Positions 9,189 through 20,700 of a DNA stretch of 64,000 nt are shown here, piece by piece. Source of the stretch: Mariannaea sp. PMI_226 (lineage: Eukaryota > Ascomycota > Sordariomycetes > Hypocreales > Nectriaceae). Within the stretch, counting starts at the first letter, position 1. Each line of letters starts with the position of its first letter. Both the position numbers and the translations under genes were made by a program. A model generated the notes under the pieces. That model was given only the letters and a program-made list of their open reading frames with translations. It had not been told where the DNA came from and ran no database searches. Location: contig JANFOG010000001.1 in assembly GCA_024336345.1 (NCBI GenBank), positions 4,526,001-4,590,000 of the forward strand. The letters are read 5' to 3'.

Positions 9189-10722
9189 ATGAAGTTCTCT
9201 CAATCGGCCCTCGCGCTGCTGCTGTCACTTGCATCGTCGACCTATGCCGGCTCGCCATGCAAACCAGCATGTCCCTCTCAATTGGCTTAGTACCCTCCGG
9301 CTCAATCTTTCTGTTCTTCCAGATTCCCTAATTCCGCCGACACCACAACGGTCGTAGCAACCGTGACGGAGGTTAACACTCCAGTTACCGTAACTGTCAC
9401 CGATTCTATTGTTACAATCACTTCCATCACAGGTAAACCTTCTACATTTCTAGTACTATTTCGAAGACTAAGAATCGTTATAAGGGACAAATACGGATTT
9501 CGTTACATCCGAGACCACGACAGAAACAGATGTTACAGCAACAAACACTGGTGAGGCAGCAACTCTGATTCTACTTGCTATTGTTGTGGCGCTCACACCA
9601 GCTAGATATTGTTACGGATTCGACTCAAATCGTGACAGACACAACGAGTGTGACAACGAAAACAGTTTTCACAACGACAGCCACGATCGTTATTACAACG
9701 GACAAAGCTCCTCAACAGAATGCCAAGCGGACTGCCGCACCCCATGCAACTATCTCTGTTCCTCCCAGGAACGCCGTTCTACAGAATCGTGCCCATCTTG
9801 CCGCACATGCCAGGAACTTCCGCCGCATCCCGGTCGACCCTCTTGCGAGCCTTTTCAGCAGCCTTACAGATCAGCCAGCATCCGTTATTCAGAGCGCCTG
9901 TTCGTGCATTGAGACCAAGCCGCCCACCGATACCAGTATTTCAACAGTGTTTGTGACTGAGGGCGGTGCCTCAACTACCCAAGACGTTACGGCGACGGTC
10001 ACTACTCCCGTCGAAACTACTGTGACTGTGTCAGTCACTGCAACAGTGACTATTTTCACAGCTGACACTAAAACTGTCTCGTAAGTCTTGATTCGGGTCC
10101 GGAGAACGAAGCAAGCGCATCGAATATGCACCAATAGTATATTGTGTGCCTTTAGTTGAGGAAACACGCTGACAATATCCTCTTTCACAGAGTCGTTGAG
10201 ACGTTGACTGACGAGTAAGTTTGAACATCCTCGGGACAAAGTTTTCCACTCTTTCTTTCTTCATGCATCCCATCTAATACATGATGAATCACAGCGTCGT
10301 CGAAACTGTCACCGTCTCTACCGCAACCACTACCACGGTCTACACCGTTATCCCCACGCCCTCCTGTACTGCAGGGAGCCAGCAGGCCGGTATGTTGCCA
10401 TCCACTATGAAAAATCCTGTTGTCCCAGCACACTGACCTGGCGCTCTTTTTAGGTGGTCTTTATGACTGCATTTTCCTGGTATCCTGCGGCTCACGAATT
10501 ACTTCGGTCGATGGAGAGACTTCTACTGTCTACTCCGGCGTCACAAGCTTATCTCAATGTCTCCTAGGCTGCTCCGATGACCCGTTTTGCAACGTCTTCT
10601 CTTTTGACGGCCTTGCTTCAACTTGCACGCACTGGGACGACAGCACGGGGGGGGGAGGATCGGCGAACAGCTCGCCTGATGAGTACAGTGACTTTGGCAC
10701 TTTCACCGGTTCCTGCGGATAA
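9189..10722 (+). pseudogene. Secreted Thr/Val-rich protein with C-terminal PAN/Apple-like Cys domain, one in-frame TAG
   Basis: Six exons fit: 9189-9432, 9485-9550, 9606-10080, 10191-10214, 10295-10389, 10454-10722 (390 aa). Every intron is GT-AG and all phases agree (1,1,2,2,1). The product starts with a signal peptide (MKFSQSALALLLSLASSTYA), then a Cys-bearing stretch, long VTVT/TTT repeats, and a C-terminal module of about 85 residues with several cysteines (GLYDCIFLVSC, LSQCLLGCSDDPFCNVF) like PAN/Apple or WSC-type adhesion domains. Codon 34 (9288-9290) is TAG, one transition from CAG; reading resumes in the same frame. The other 389 codons are open, so loss is recent, or a sequencing error or readthrough applies. 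Such proteins are usually wall-associated or extracellular; the exact role is unknown. Confidence 0.65.
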
Positions 10723-12815
10723 CAATAATAATCGGCAATGGGCTCTCTCTCTTGCTAGATTGACGGCAACAAAATAGGTACACAACTATCTGCTTAGTAG
10801 ATAGATTTCTTTTTCTTTTCTTTTTAAAGAAGCTATACTTTAGTAATACACTCAAAATGAAGCCTAGTCCTCCAGCAGCAAAACTACATGATGTCCCAAG
10901 ACTAAGTAAGGAATTCGGTGAGGATTGGTTCTTTACTGTAAAGGAGGACGGCATTCAAAATCCGCGGAGAACCAGGGTCAACACCAAGACCAAGACATCA
11001 CGAAACCTCCCGCCTCCGGTCTCCCCCACGTCGTTTGTCACATTCCAGCAAAGCGAAATGTCATCAAATCTAACTACTGAAGTTCCCTCCCCCCTTCCAT
11101 CTTTCTTCCATCAGTCAATGTCTCTAATTTTTATTTCTTTTTACTGTGCCCTTCATCATTAATTCACTTTCCCATGTTTGATGAACAAGGGGGGGAAATT
11201 GAAGCGAAAGTGGAAAAGGGCAACAAAAGGCGAGAAATAAAGAAAAAATGCCATTCCATCCGGATCTCTTGTAAGACATGTTTAATCCTGTCACGCGGCG
11301 ATGCCCGCCATCGCAAGAGAATCGCGACAAACCTCTTATTTTCTTACCCTTTGTAAACAGAAACTCTCAATCCTTGCGCGTTGTTTCAAACATTCGCCTG
11401 CACACGCGTCATCTCTCACTCAGCCTCTGTAATCTCCAGACGAAAGTGAGTTCTCACGCCCCTCGATTGCGTGCTGCTCCCACAGCATCATGTAGAATGT
11501 AAGAGAATGAGACGACTTAGCGGCGTTGCCGTCTTCTTTTTTTTTTTTCGCGTGAGCGAGTGCCCGGTCTGTGCATGTTTACGTCCGCAATCTTGCGTCA
11601 GTCAGCCTTGTGGTGTTTACGATGCCACGTCGTATGCACTTCCTCTCGTACTTTCGTATACGAATGCTTAAGCGATTGGTAGATGATGCTTGTTTTATTT
11701 AATCAACATAATCTTAATGATCTTACTATTACTATTGATTACTATTTTTTTTTTTTTTTTTTTTTTTTTTTTCAAATTCATCTCTTCTCAGCCCTAGAAC
11801 CCGGGTTTCTTGAAGTATTTTTTTTTTCGGGCCTTGAAACAATAAACAACCGTCCAAGGGCCAGGGACCAGGGCTCCATGTCTGTTTAGTTTCGAGCTGA
11901 AGCGTCTCGTTTCGGCCAAGACCGAGTGGAGTTCGTTCATTGCCTGGAACCAAGAAACCAACGATGACAAAGACAAGATAGGAAATGCGAGGATTTTGCT
12001 TTTTTTTTTTTTCATCTTCTGTGTGTGTGTAAGTTTATCGTGTTAGTTAATCCCCGGTCCGGGGTCCATCTCACAGTAAGATTGGAAACATCGTGAAATG
12101 GAGTGGATGCCAGATGCCCGAGTGAGATTCCATTTTTAGAGTGATTGGAGGGACGCCTTCTGACAAGATGGTGATTATGAAGTAAGATACGAATGACAAA
12201 TCTTGATGATAACGCAACCAACCACAACACACACAAAAAAAAAAGAAAAAAAAAAAGCAAATTGGATTGCACAGAGTTTTTGGGACATGCACTCAATGGA
12301 AATGAAGACATGTAATGCATCAAGAGAATGAAAGTGTGTATTGCCATTGTTTGGGGGGGGCGAACCCCGATGTCATAACTAAAATGCCATGCCTAGTAGA
12401 TAACCCAGCGTTTATAATCCAGAAAAATTCCAAGCCCGCTTTGTCATGAAAAAAAGGATCCATCTTGTTGGGATCCGTTACCCAGCCCATGTGTTTGTAA
12501 CTCCGAGTTTTAAATGAAAAAAGTTAAGGAAAAAATAGACCCGTCGATGGGCGGATATCCTGATAGCAGTTGTTCCCAGCTAACACCGAAATGAGATAGA
12601 GTATTGTGTTGGATTGATGTCGCGTAATAAAAAAATGGTAGTGAACGAGAGATAGAGAAGGAAAAATATAAGAATATGGGTATCGCAGAAGTCATAAGTT
12701 ATGATCAAGGTGTAAAAAAATAAAAAATGATATGAGTGAATGAGTAAGGTGGGAAGAGAAGAGAAAGATGTAATAGTACACCCAGTGGTAGGGAAGGAAG
12801 AGAGAGCAGCAAGGA
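10723..12815. other. Gene-free stretch with homopolymer tracts
   Basis: No gene supported. It contains 28 consecutive T at 11745-11772, further T and A tracts around 11817, 12000 and 12235-12257, and unremarkable short frames. It includes the 3' flank of the gene at 12816. Confidence 0.4.
11745..11772. repeat. Poly-T tract of 28
   Basis: Uninterrupted T run. Its length is prone to sequencing error. Confidence 0.9.
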
Positions 12816-13667
12816 TTAGTAGCTTGCTCTCTCAGCTTGGCGAGTGACGCTCTCCATGTCTTCAGCTTCTTCAGCACGGAAGACAATGCCTCGTCGTTTC
12901 CATCCGCCTCGTCGGATGTAGTTGTCGACAGAGTCGAGAGATCTCATAGGAGGTCGTTTGGGAGCGTTCACTGGTCGAGCAGTGTATGCAATGTTAAGGC
13001 TGAGGGTCTGGAGAGCAGCTGCTCGATGTGATGCTCGCCGTGATAGGCGTCGCATCTCGAGGACGTCGTTGTCGTCGTCATCCTCAAAGTCGGATGTGGT
13101 ATCCTCCTCCTCTGATTCAGAGTCCTGATTCACCTCGAAGTCGAGGCTTGCAATAGTGGACTCGGACCAGCGAGAGAGGTTGACGGCAGAAGGGCGGCGA
13201 GATTGTGGTTGAGGAGGAGGGGCGAGTGCATTAAAGAAATAGTCTGATGGTTCTTGCGTCTTGTAGTGCAAGTCCTCGTCATGATTTACTGAAGCAGGTA
13301 GGGCCTTCTGTGGTGTGTGCTCCTCAGCGTCCTCGTGCACAATGATGTCCTCCTCCTCATCGTTGTCGTAGCCGAAAACTTCTGGTACTGGGTCGATGTT
13401 CTTAAATGGTCGCTCAAATAGTCGAGGAGGAGCATGGAAGGCTGGGTTAAGCTGGAGAGGATCGAACTCTGGTCGGAAGGTGGAGGATGTGGCGGTGGTG
13501 GGAGTTCGGGCGGTAGGAGTAGCGACAGGAGTAGACGTTGAGGAGGAGAGAGAGCAGGCAGATGATAGAGAGGAGCCTGAGAAGGAGATCTTTCGGATGT
13601 GAAGATCACGGGGTCGCTTGGTTGACGATTTCCGTCGAGATCCGAAGCCGTGGCCGAGAACGTGCAT
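12816..13667 (-). CDS. Hypothetical protein with acidic middle and conserved-looking basic C-terminus
   Basis: Single exon, 283 aa, start at 13667 just after the first Met of the open frame. The N-terminus is basic (GSRRKSSTKRPRDLHIRK), followed by Ser/Thr/Pro-rich low complexity (about 30-65). Acidic stretches follow (DNDEEEDIIVHEDAEE, then ESEEEDTTSDFEDDDDND), and the C-terminal 70 residues are less biased (RLSRRASHRAAALQTLS, YIRRGGWKRRGIVFRAEE). RRPSAVNLS and RRLSRRAS resemble basophilic kinase sites. No signal peptide, TM segment or catalytic motif is present. The biased composition and lack of shadow-frame competition support a real gene. It resembles uncharacterised fungal proteins, possibly nuclear; no function assigned. 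Confidence 0.7.
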   Translation of the reverse strand: MHVLGHGFGSRRKSSTKRPRDLHIRKISFSGSSLSSACSLSSSTSTPVATPTARTPTTATSSTFRPEFDPLQLNPAFHAPPRLFERPFKNIDPVPEVFGYDNDEEEDIIVHEDAEEHTPQKALPASVNHDEDLHYKTQEPSDYFFNALAPPPQPQSRRPSAVNLSRWSESTIASLDFEVNQDSESEEEDTTSDFEDDDDNDVLEMRRLSRRASHRAAALQTLSLNIAYTARPVNAPKRPPMRSLDSVDNYIRRGGWKRRGIVFRAEEAEDMESVTRQAERASY

Positions 13668-16600
13668 GGTGATGGTTTTTGTGTGGGAGGTGTGTAAGTG
13701 AGATAAAGTAGGGCTCGTCGTTGCGGGCCAGGTAGTATATGAAATATGTTGTATGTGGTTGTCTAATCGAATATGTATCGTCCTTGACTCGTTTTACTCG
13801 ATCGTATTTCTCTTGATGTAAGAGTGTGAGAAGAGTTGATAGTAGATTGGGTTGGTAGGTAGTGAGAGTGGTGGACGGTGAAGTTGCCTTTTTTCTGAAG
13901 CGAGAGTGAGAGATGCCAAGCACAGGTTAATAAAGGAATGGCAATGGGATCAACCCAGGGATGCTCTCAAGGCAACTTTATTGTGAGTGATGGGTTATTG
14001 GTATTTGTACAATGACGAGACCAGACACACAAGGGTATCCGGGGGGGGCATCGCAAGTCTATAAATAAAAGGCGATGTGAGAAGCGGCGAGGGCACAATG
14101 GGATGGGCAGACGAAAGCAGCCGGGCAGTACGAGACCAGACGTCACCGATCCGTCAGAACCGAACCAGGGCCCCCCTCCCAGGAACAGGCGTCGGGGTAC
14201 CTGGCCTGGAAGCAGGCAGAGTGAAAGAGTGGGCGACGAGAGCCTGGAATGTGAGCGTGTGAGTGGATTCTAAGACAACTCGCACAACTAGCACCATCCT
14301 GGCCAAGGCTCAACTTCGTACATCCCCACTCACACACGCCTCCACAAAAACATCACTTACAGAACGATCCCTGTCCACCTGGAGTGCGGCCAAGAGGAGA
14401 GTGGACATGGATATGGGGGTTCGGTACCTGAGAGTCAGGATGAATGAGTGAATGCCAAGACACACAGTCCTGTAGGCAGGTTGAAAAAAAAAATCTGGTT
14501 GCAGTCTATGACTTCAGCAAACATATACGGACATGGGCCATTCTTACATCGTGGGCCTATTGATCCTAGAGAACCACATGCTTTTGGTGTCAATATTTTA
14601 TCATGCATTTGCATTTGATTGTTGATTGTTTTCTTTTTCTTTTCTTACTTGCAGCAGCAGCTTCGTAAAAGCAATCATCAAAACAAGTCATCCATCATAA
14701 TGATGAGATCGGTCCTGAGGAGAAATCGACAGGGGCCCGCTGATGAGCCACTGAGTCCGCCTCTTGCCCGGCGAGCGGGACCTAGTAAGGCACTCGCTTC
14801 TTTTTGCCTGCCCGAGCTTACACACACACACTCACTCACTTACTCACACACAAGGCCGAAGTACCCGTAAGTAACGTGGGCAATAAGGTACAGACAGGCA
14901 ACCAGATACAATCATCGTTTATTAGTAACGCAGGTGGTGGTCTGTAACTACGTATCAAATGATCGCCCAGCCTACCGACTGCATCTGAGAGAAGTGGTGG
15001 CCTGGTGAATGACAGGAGGTGCGTTTCAAAATCCGAAAATCTCCCCTCCCCCTTCTCCCCCCACTGGAATATTTTACAAGCATCGTTTTACGGGCTGTCC
15101 GTTACATGCACACATTCGTAACTCATTCCCGCCCACTCACGGAGGAGGGCCAGACCAGGCTGTGAGGTTTCTCATTGCCCGGCTTCGTAAGTAGAGACTC
15201 CAAATGTAAAACATCGTGCACCATGTCTCACCCGTTCCTGAGCCTTTTCCGCCTTGGGTTGGATCACTGTCGTTAGCTGGCTCCCTTCACCGACTTCTCG
15301 TCAAATCTATCTCTCTTCCTTTCTCCTTCGGCCCCCCTTTGATTCGATTCGATTCATTCAGTCAGTCATTCTATTTCGTCCATTCATATCTTTTGTTTCA
15401 CAAGAAAATGCTCCGTGCGCACTGCCTCATCATCAAGCACGCTTGCTCGTACGCACGTCCACTCACATAGACCGCACACACACACACCCCCCCTCCGTTC
15501 TCCCTTCGTTTCCGAACGCCACCAAAGCCAGATCCCGGGCCGGTCATCTGCGGTGTTGGTGCGGCCAGCACGATGAGGGCTGGAAAGCAACCATCAACTA
15601 GTAGTGGTTGGTGTCAAATTGTCTGTGTGTTTTTTTGTGCCCAACGCAGTAGCATTACTACGTTGTTAATTATGCTGTGCGTTGTCTGTTACCAATTGGG
15701 CCTTGCCTGGCCAATAGCTGCGGCCTAGGGTTACTATGCAATATTCATTTGTGCCCATGGCCCAGCAACGGGGCGATTTCTTACATCGTCACCAAAGGTC
15801 TCCCGGCCAGCCATCTCTTTTTCGTAAAACATATCTTCATGGGCTTCAATCTATCCATGACTATTTATTTCCTAATACAATACAATACGTCGTGGACATG
15901 CCACATCCCTGCGTCTGGGGGCACTCATAGTCACGCCTGCATATTCCATGGGGCTCCATCCATTGTGGGCTTGATCAATTGAGACAGATGGGCGGGCTGG
16001 GCCTCGTTCTCTGCGCAGGATAGGACAGAAGTACATGCCAATGTACACATTTTGCCTGTCCTGAGCTTGTAATAGTGGGAAAAAGCAAAAACGATCAGGT
16101 AAGGTAGTAACCGCTCCGCTCTCCGCCCAACTCAATCAGCGGAGACATTGATCGCAAGGAAGGAAAAAGCAAATGACAGAAAAAGAGAAGCGGAAGAGTA
16201 GTCGATGGAGAGGGGTGCCTTGTTCGCGAGAAACGAACCCTCGTGACGCCTGACTTGTGTTGAGTAAAATTGTCTTGCTCAGGGATGTTCATTCAGCAGC
16301 TGTGCTGTGTGTGTCTCTGTTCAGTATCCGTTAAAAACTACCTGGGGAAATGCTATGCTGTCAATGAGAAGGATGACAAGAGGTTCTGGTGGATCATTCT
16401 GTGATGTATTCGCTTGAGCGCGGGCGTGGGCGCGAGTTTGAGTGCGTGCATGTTCGCATATCTCGCTGCTCCCGTCTCTCTGCCGTACGTACGTACTTTT
16501 TTTTTTGCGCCCCGTGATGTCTTGGATGCTTCCAGCACGTGAATCACCAATGTCTTGTCTCGCCTCTTCTGCATCCGTGGAGGTTTGTAGGTAGGTAGTC

Positions 16601-16893
16601 TATGGTGCCTGACTCTCCGCTGATGATCAGCCTTCTATTTTCCCCTTTTCTGGCTTGTCCCTTTTTCTTGTTCCTCACCGTTTCAACATTTCAACATGGA
16701 GCGGGCACAAAAAAAAGACAAAATGGAAAAGAATTGCATGCCTGTGTACGTCCCTGGTAATTTTACTTGCGTGCGCACAAACGACAATGCTCTTCTCTGA
16801 ACCAGGCAGAATCATCCAGACCCTTTCGATTGTTTCGAAGCACCCGCGTGTTCGCCCCATCTTGGCCTTATGACTCCATACCTTAGATAACAC

Positions 16894-16915
16894 GTAAGGT
16901 AAGGTAAGGTAAGGT
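16894..16915. repeat. GTAAG tandem repeat
   Basis: Four perfect GTAAG units followed by GTAC. Each unit resembles a splice donor. Confidence 0.8.
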
Positions 16916-17124
16916 ACAGTAGGTACCTATAGGTAATTGCATTCTGTCCCTTGCCAGGCACCGTGTTTCCCTCTGAACTAGTAGGCCAATAAAGAGTGAT
17001 GCCTGGCACTTACGAAAATAGTATTTGGTCTTTTTATTCACAGCCTCACCATTACCTGTCCTGTAGTCCTTTAGTCCTTTACATTCCAGTGCAAGTACTT
17101 TGGGAAAACCCACCCTCTGTAGTC

Positions 17125-17149
17125 TTACTCCGTATTCTTACTCCGTATT
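17125..17149. repeat. Tandem TTACTCCGTATTC motif
   Basis: Two adjacent copies of a 13-bp unit whose core TACTCCGTA also occurs, on either strand, at 22308, 31564 and 62209, with a partial match at 44252. Confidence 0.7.
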
Positions 17150-17532
17150 ATTCGGAAGAGGGGGCTCGGGTTTTGATGAGTGACGATAATAATAAGTCAT
17201 CAAAACTGATGAGTCCTGTGCTCAGCCTCAACGCATCGGCTTCCCTCCCAACTCTAACGCCTCAGCCGCACAAGCGGTACCTTTGAATTTCTCCTAGACG
17301 ATCAACCCAAAATCACTTTCACTTTCTCTCTCAAGGATTTTCTTGTCCATCTTCACCGCTATTCATTTCAGCTACAGCCGCAGGTAAAATTAATATTGCT
17401 TTTTGTCAATCTGATTCTGGCAAAGCTCTCGACTCTTCTTATAGTAAATTAATTAACTATCTATCTACTTTTTCCTTCTCAGAGTTACAGCCAGCGCTGT
17501 CCGTTCCCCCCTCCCTTGACACCAGCGCCAAA

Positions 17533-17727
17533 ATGGCGTCCGATGGTGTGCGGCTCGGCAGTGTCCAGATGACTGAGCTGGTCCTGTGTGCGCGAGAGGT
17601 ACTATGTAACTCAACTTAATTGACTTATTAATTTACTTCACAGCAGCTGAAGAGGGTACCTCAGTACCTCTGTACGAACAATACCCTAACTCGTCCTGTC
17701 CTTGTCGCCCGTGGCGCGCCCGCCTAG
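17533..17727 (+). CDS. Possible short spliced ORF behind an intron-containing leader (weak)
   Basis: Speculative. A leader-like stretch at about 17290-17480 contains a good intron (donor CAGGTAAAAT near 17392, acceptor TTCTCAG near 17483). It is followed by GCCAAAATGG, a strong start context, at 17533. The frame runs 22 codons to a possible donor at 17599 (GTACTA), resumes after CACAG at 17643 and stops at TAG 17725-17727. That gives 49 aa with no recognised motif. It could be a short peptide, a uORF in a longer transcript or a noncoding RNA. The leader architecture, more than the ORF, is the evidence for transcription here. Confidence 0.2.
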
Positions 17728-20700
17728 ACCAAACCCAGACAGGGAAAACGGCGGGAGTGGGCCTCTCTGGGCGATGGATCGGAGAGCCTTCTTCCTAGCC
17801 TCGTGATTTCCATCTCCGCTGTCCCTGTGAGTTTGAAAGCGTGAGTGAGGTGCCTCTCTCGCTCGGCCCACACTTTATTCTCTCGGCAGGCCTCCGCACG
17901 GTTCAAACGAGCTTGAATAACCGCGGATGTAGGCAGGATGATGCTGAGGGGTAGCGCTTGAAGTGGCATTTGCATTTTCCGCATCCCGCTCACACGAGTG
18001 TTTGGTCATCTACTAACAAAAAGGGCCCTCGTGGTTTGAAGAGAGCTAGGTGCTTACAATTACATTACGCTAGGTGAGTGTGTGCCACGGACGGAGCCAG
18101 CAAACCAGAAAACAGGATGCGCCGCCTCCAAACAGAATACCAGACATCAAGAGGAGATGGATGGATTAGAGGTGGGATACAATCCAGGCCCGGTCGTTGG
18201 TTCCTTGTACCTGCAGCCTCGAAATATCACACACATGACAGAGCCACATCAGCCTGGACCCATGGAAATGCCAATCTCACCTGCATGCTGCCTGAGACTA
18301 TTCCCCCAGGGCTGCCCCCATCCCCCATGCTCATCCACTGTCCAAATATCTGCCCCTAGGACGGTTCTGGACTCTTGCAGCAACTCATTGTATGCACATA
18401 CCAGGCTACGTACAGATTACTCTTCCTTGGCAGTAAGCTTTGGAGGGGTACACCCCGGGTCTTACAATAGCAGCTTTCCTCGTTCTCAATCAAGCAACGA
18501 GAGCGGGGGGCTTCAAGCCAGTTCGAGGTCGAGGCTCTCTGTGAGGTCCCGGATAGCTCTGGTTCCGCCTTCTGAGATCGTTTTGGAGATGACGCTGCGC
18601 GATGGCGCCTCCGGGAGCTCCGTTTCCTCCCCCCAAAGGAACGCCTGGTCAGTCCATGGGCCTTGCATGGCTTGGCTGGCCGGGCTGGCCTGGTTCCCTT
18701 TCACGTTCCGTTCTTCTCCGTCAACTGAACCCGAAATGTCTCACCCATTCACCGCGTTTCTCTCTTTCTCTCGCTCTTCACAGCCTAATGCAGGTCGAGA
18801 ATGCTCTCTCTCTCTCACTACTTTTTTGACGGTGTCTCGTTTCGGTCTGCTAGTCTTCTAGCTATGTCTTATAAGTGCGGGCATCTTCTTATCCCGTCGG
18901 CTTCTAATTCGTCCCTGCTGTCGATCTTCTCCCCTTCTCGCAACAACGCTCGCATGCTAGAGCACCCTATGTACATAGTAATTGTTTCTTTTTTCTTCCC
19001 CTTCAATGTCTCTAGTTCCTGTTTCGCGACGACACAATGGTCAGCATTCCACCGCCATTTTCCGAACGCGTAAATTATGTTCATTGCGGATTCGTCGCCA
19101 AAAACCACACACTATTTTTCACGGGGTTCGCCACGAATGTCTCTCCCGGCAGTCAGGTGTGCGTTCTTTAACGTGTCTCTGGTTATTACATCTTTTACCC
19201 CTTTAGCAGCGGAGAAAAAAAAAGGCTGGCCTTTGTTCCCCTCCTTCTCCCCCTCCTTCGAGATTTGAGGCCCTCCCCACGCCAGCTTTGACTAGAGGGC
19301 ATTCACCGCCAGATCGTACTGAACAATCTTGTCCCACTCTATCCCCGTAATAGCCCACCAGCCCGTTCCTCGCCCCGTAGCTCTCCATATACTATGGAGA
19401 GTTCATTACTCAGCTTGCTAGTAAGTGCCCAATGATAATGTATGCTTAGTACGTCGACTATATAGTAGATGATTAGTATCAGAGTGGAGAAGTCTTAGCG
19501 AAGTCAAAGTATGTATGATGGTTCAAGATTCTTCTTCGATTGTCGCGAAGGTATTAAGAACTGGGTCTATGGATCTAAGAGAATGGAGTAGCTGAAGTCT
19601 CATGGATGCCAACGAAATAGTCTACCAGCCGCACTCAGCGCGGTCTGGCCTCCCCATTGATATTCGCACAGCACGACGTAACACAGGATGTGGAAAGCAA
19701 AGGAGTCCACGTCCTGTTCCCCACGTACATAGTACGTATGCCCAATATGTCGTGCTCGTGCCGGTATCCGTCATCCCATCTAAAGTTGAGCGTTCCCTGC
19801 ACATATGGCATCGACTGGCTCTCGTTGGCCCCAGCCTTCCGGGCATGGCGTCGTCCCCAAGCCCATCGCCCGGACCATCGGGGTCAGCTAGCCAGTCAAC
19901 GTCCAGAACGGCCCTGTCACGAAGTCCCCATAATCGGCGTCGTGTTGTGATAAAGGCCCGTTGTGAAGAGCATTTAGGCCATCATCCCTCCAGAGGGTTG
20001 AAAATCCCCCCAAAAAAATTTGCATAGTTGTATGACAATGGGAAAAAAAACTCTGAGATGGGGTCATGAAGCACACCTCGCCTTTCCCTCTTACGTTGCT
20101 TTATTCGTGTTCGTGTAGATTGTGTGCAGCCATCATCCAAAGTCCCCTCTCACCGACCCTAGTCATATCTCATTTACATCTCAAGGCTCTCCAAATCTAT
20201 CACCCAAGATGGAGAGGTTCCCGCCTCCGAAGCAAGATTGCTCCAGTTATTGACAAAAGAAAGGAAAAAAAGAGATGAGATTGTCATCGGGGAAGGAAAA
20301 GGAAAAAAAAAATTGTCCAGTGACCCTGGTTCTCAGCCAGCCCCATTCAATTCCATCCAGCTGGGACGGAATTTTGTGGCTGCTGTCAAGCAGTGCAACG
20401 TTGTTCCAGTTCGTTTAACAGGGGCCTGCATCAGCCTGACCACTCAAGTTGTCAATTGTAGTTTCTGATTGACGGACTGTAATTTTTTTGGGTATGCATA
20501 TAAATTTTTTCCCAGGCTGGGATGTCAGCCGGGATACGATACCGGGAGCACGGCGTACCGTGTGTATGGTTCGCAGGGGAGGCTGTCAACCCGAGGTGTT
20601 CAGGAAATCAGAACATGCGTGCAGCTTACATCAAAGAGGGCTGCGTCCGGTATGCCTTCCGGTTTGCTTCGGTTACGTTCTCAGCACACCTCTCTGTATC

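Larger units (their letters stand above)
13668..17532. other. Large gene-poor interval, left part
   Basis: No recognisable coding region. It contains pyrimidine-rich stretches, CA/CT simple repeats (about 14821-14850, 15470-15490), an ACGT iteration near 16485-16495, GTAAG tandem repeats (16894-16915) and a two-copy TTACTCCGTATT motif (17125-17149). The left end must hold the promoter and leader of the minus-strand gene ending at 13667. Confidence 0.4.

Noticed and set aside
9190..9340. Intron that would splice out the TAG at 9288
   Set aside because: The only phase-compatible donor (GTCACT inside the signal peptide) is poor, and the nearer GTACCC donor gives a 33-nt intron and recreates a stop.
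19602..20027. 141-codon frame in the gene-poor interval
   Set aside because: Overlaps other frames of similar length on both strands and shows no family signature.
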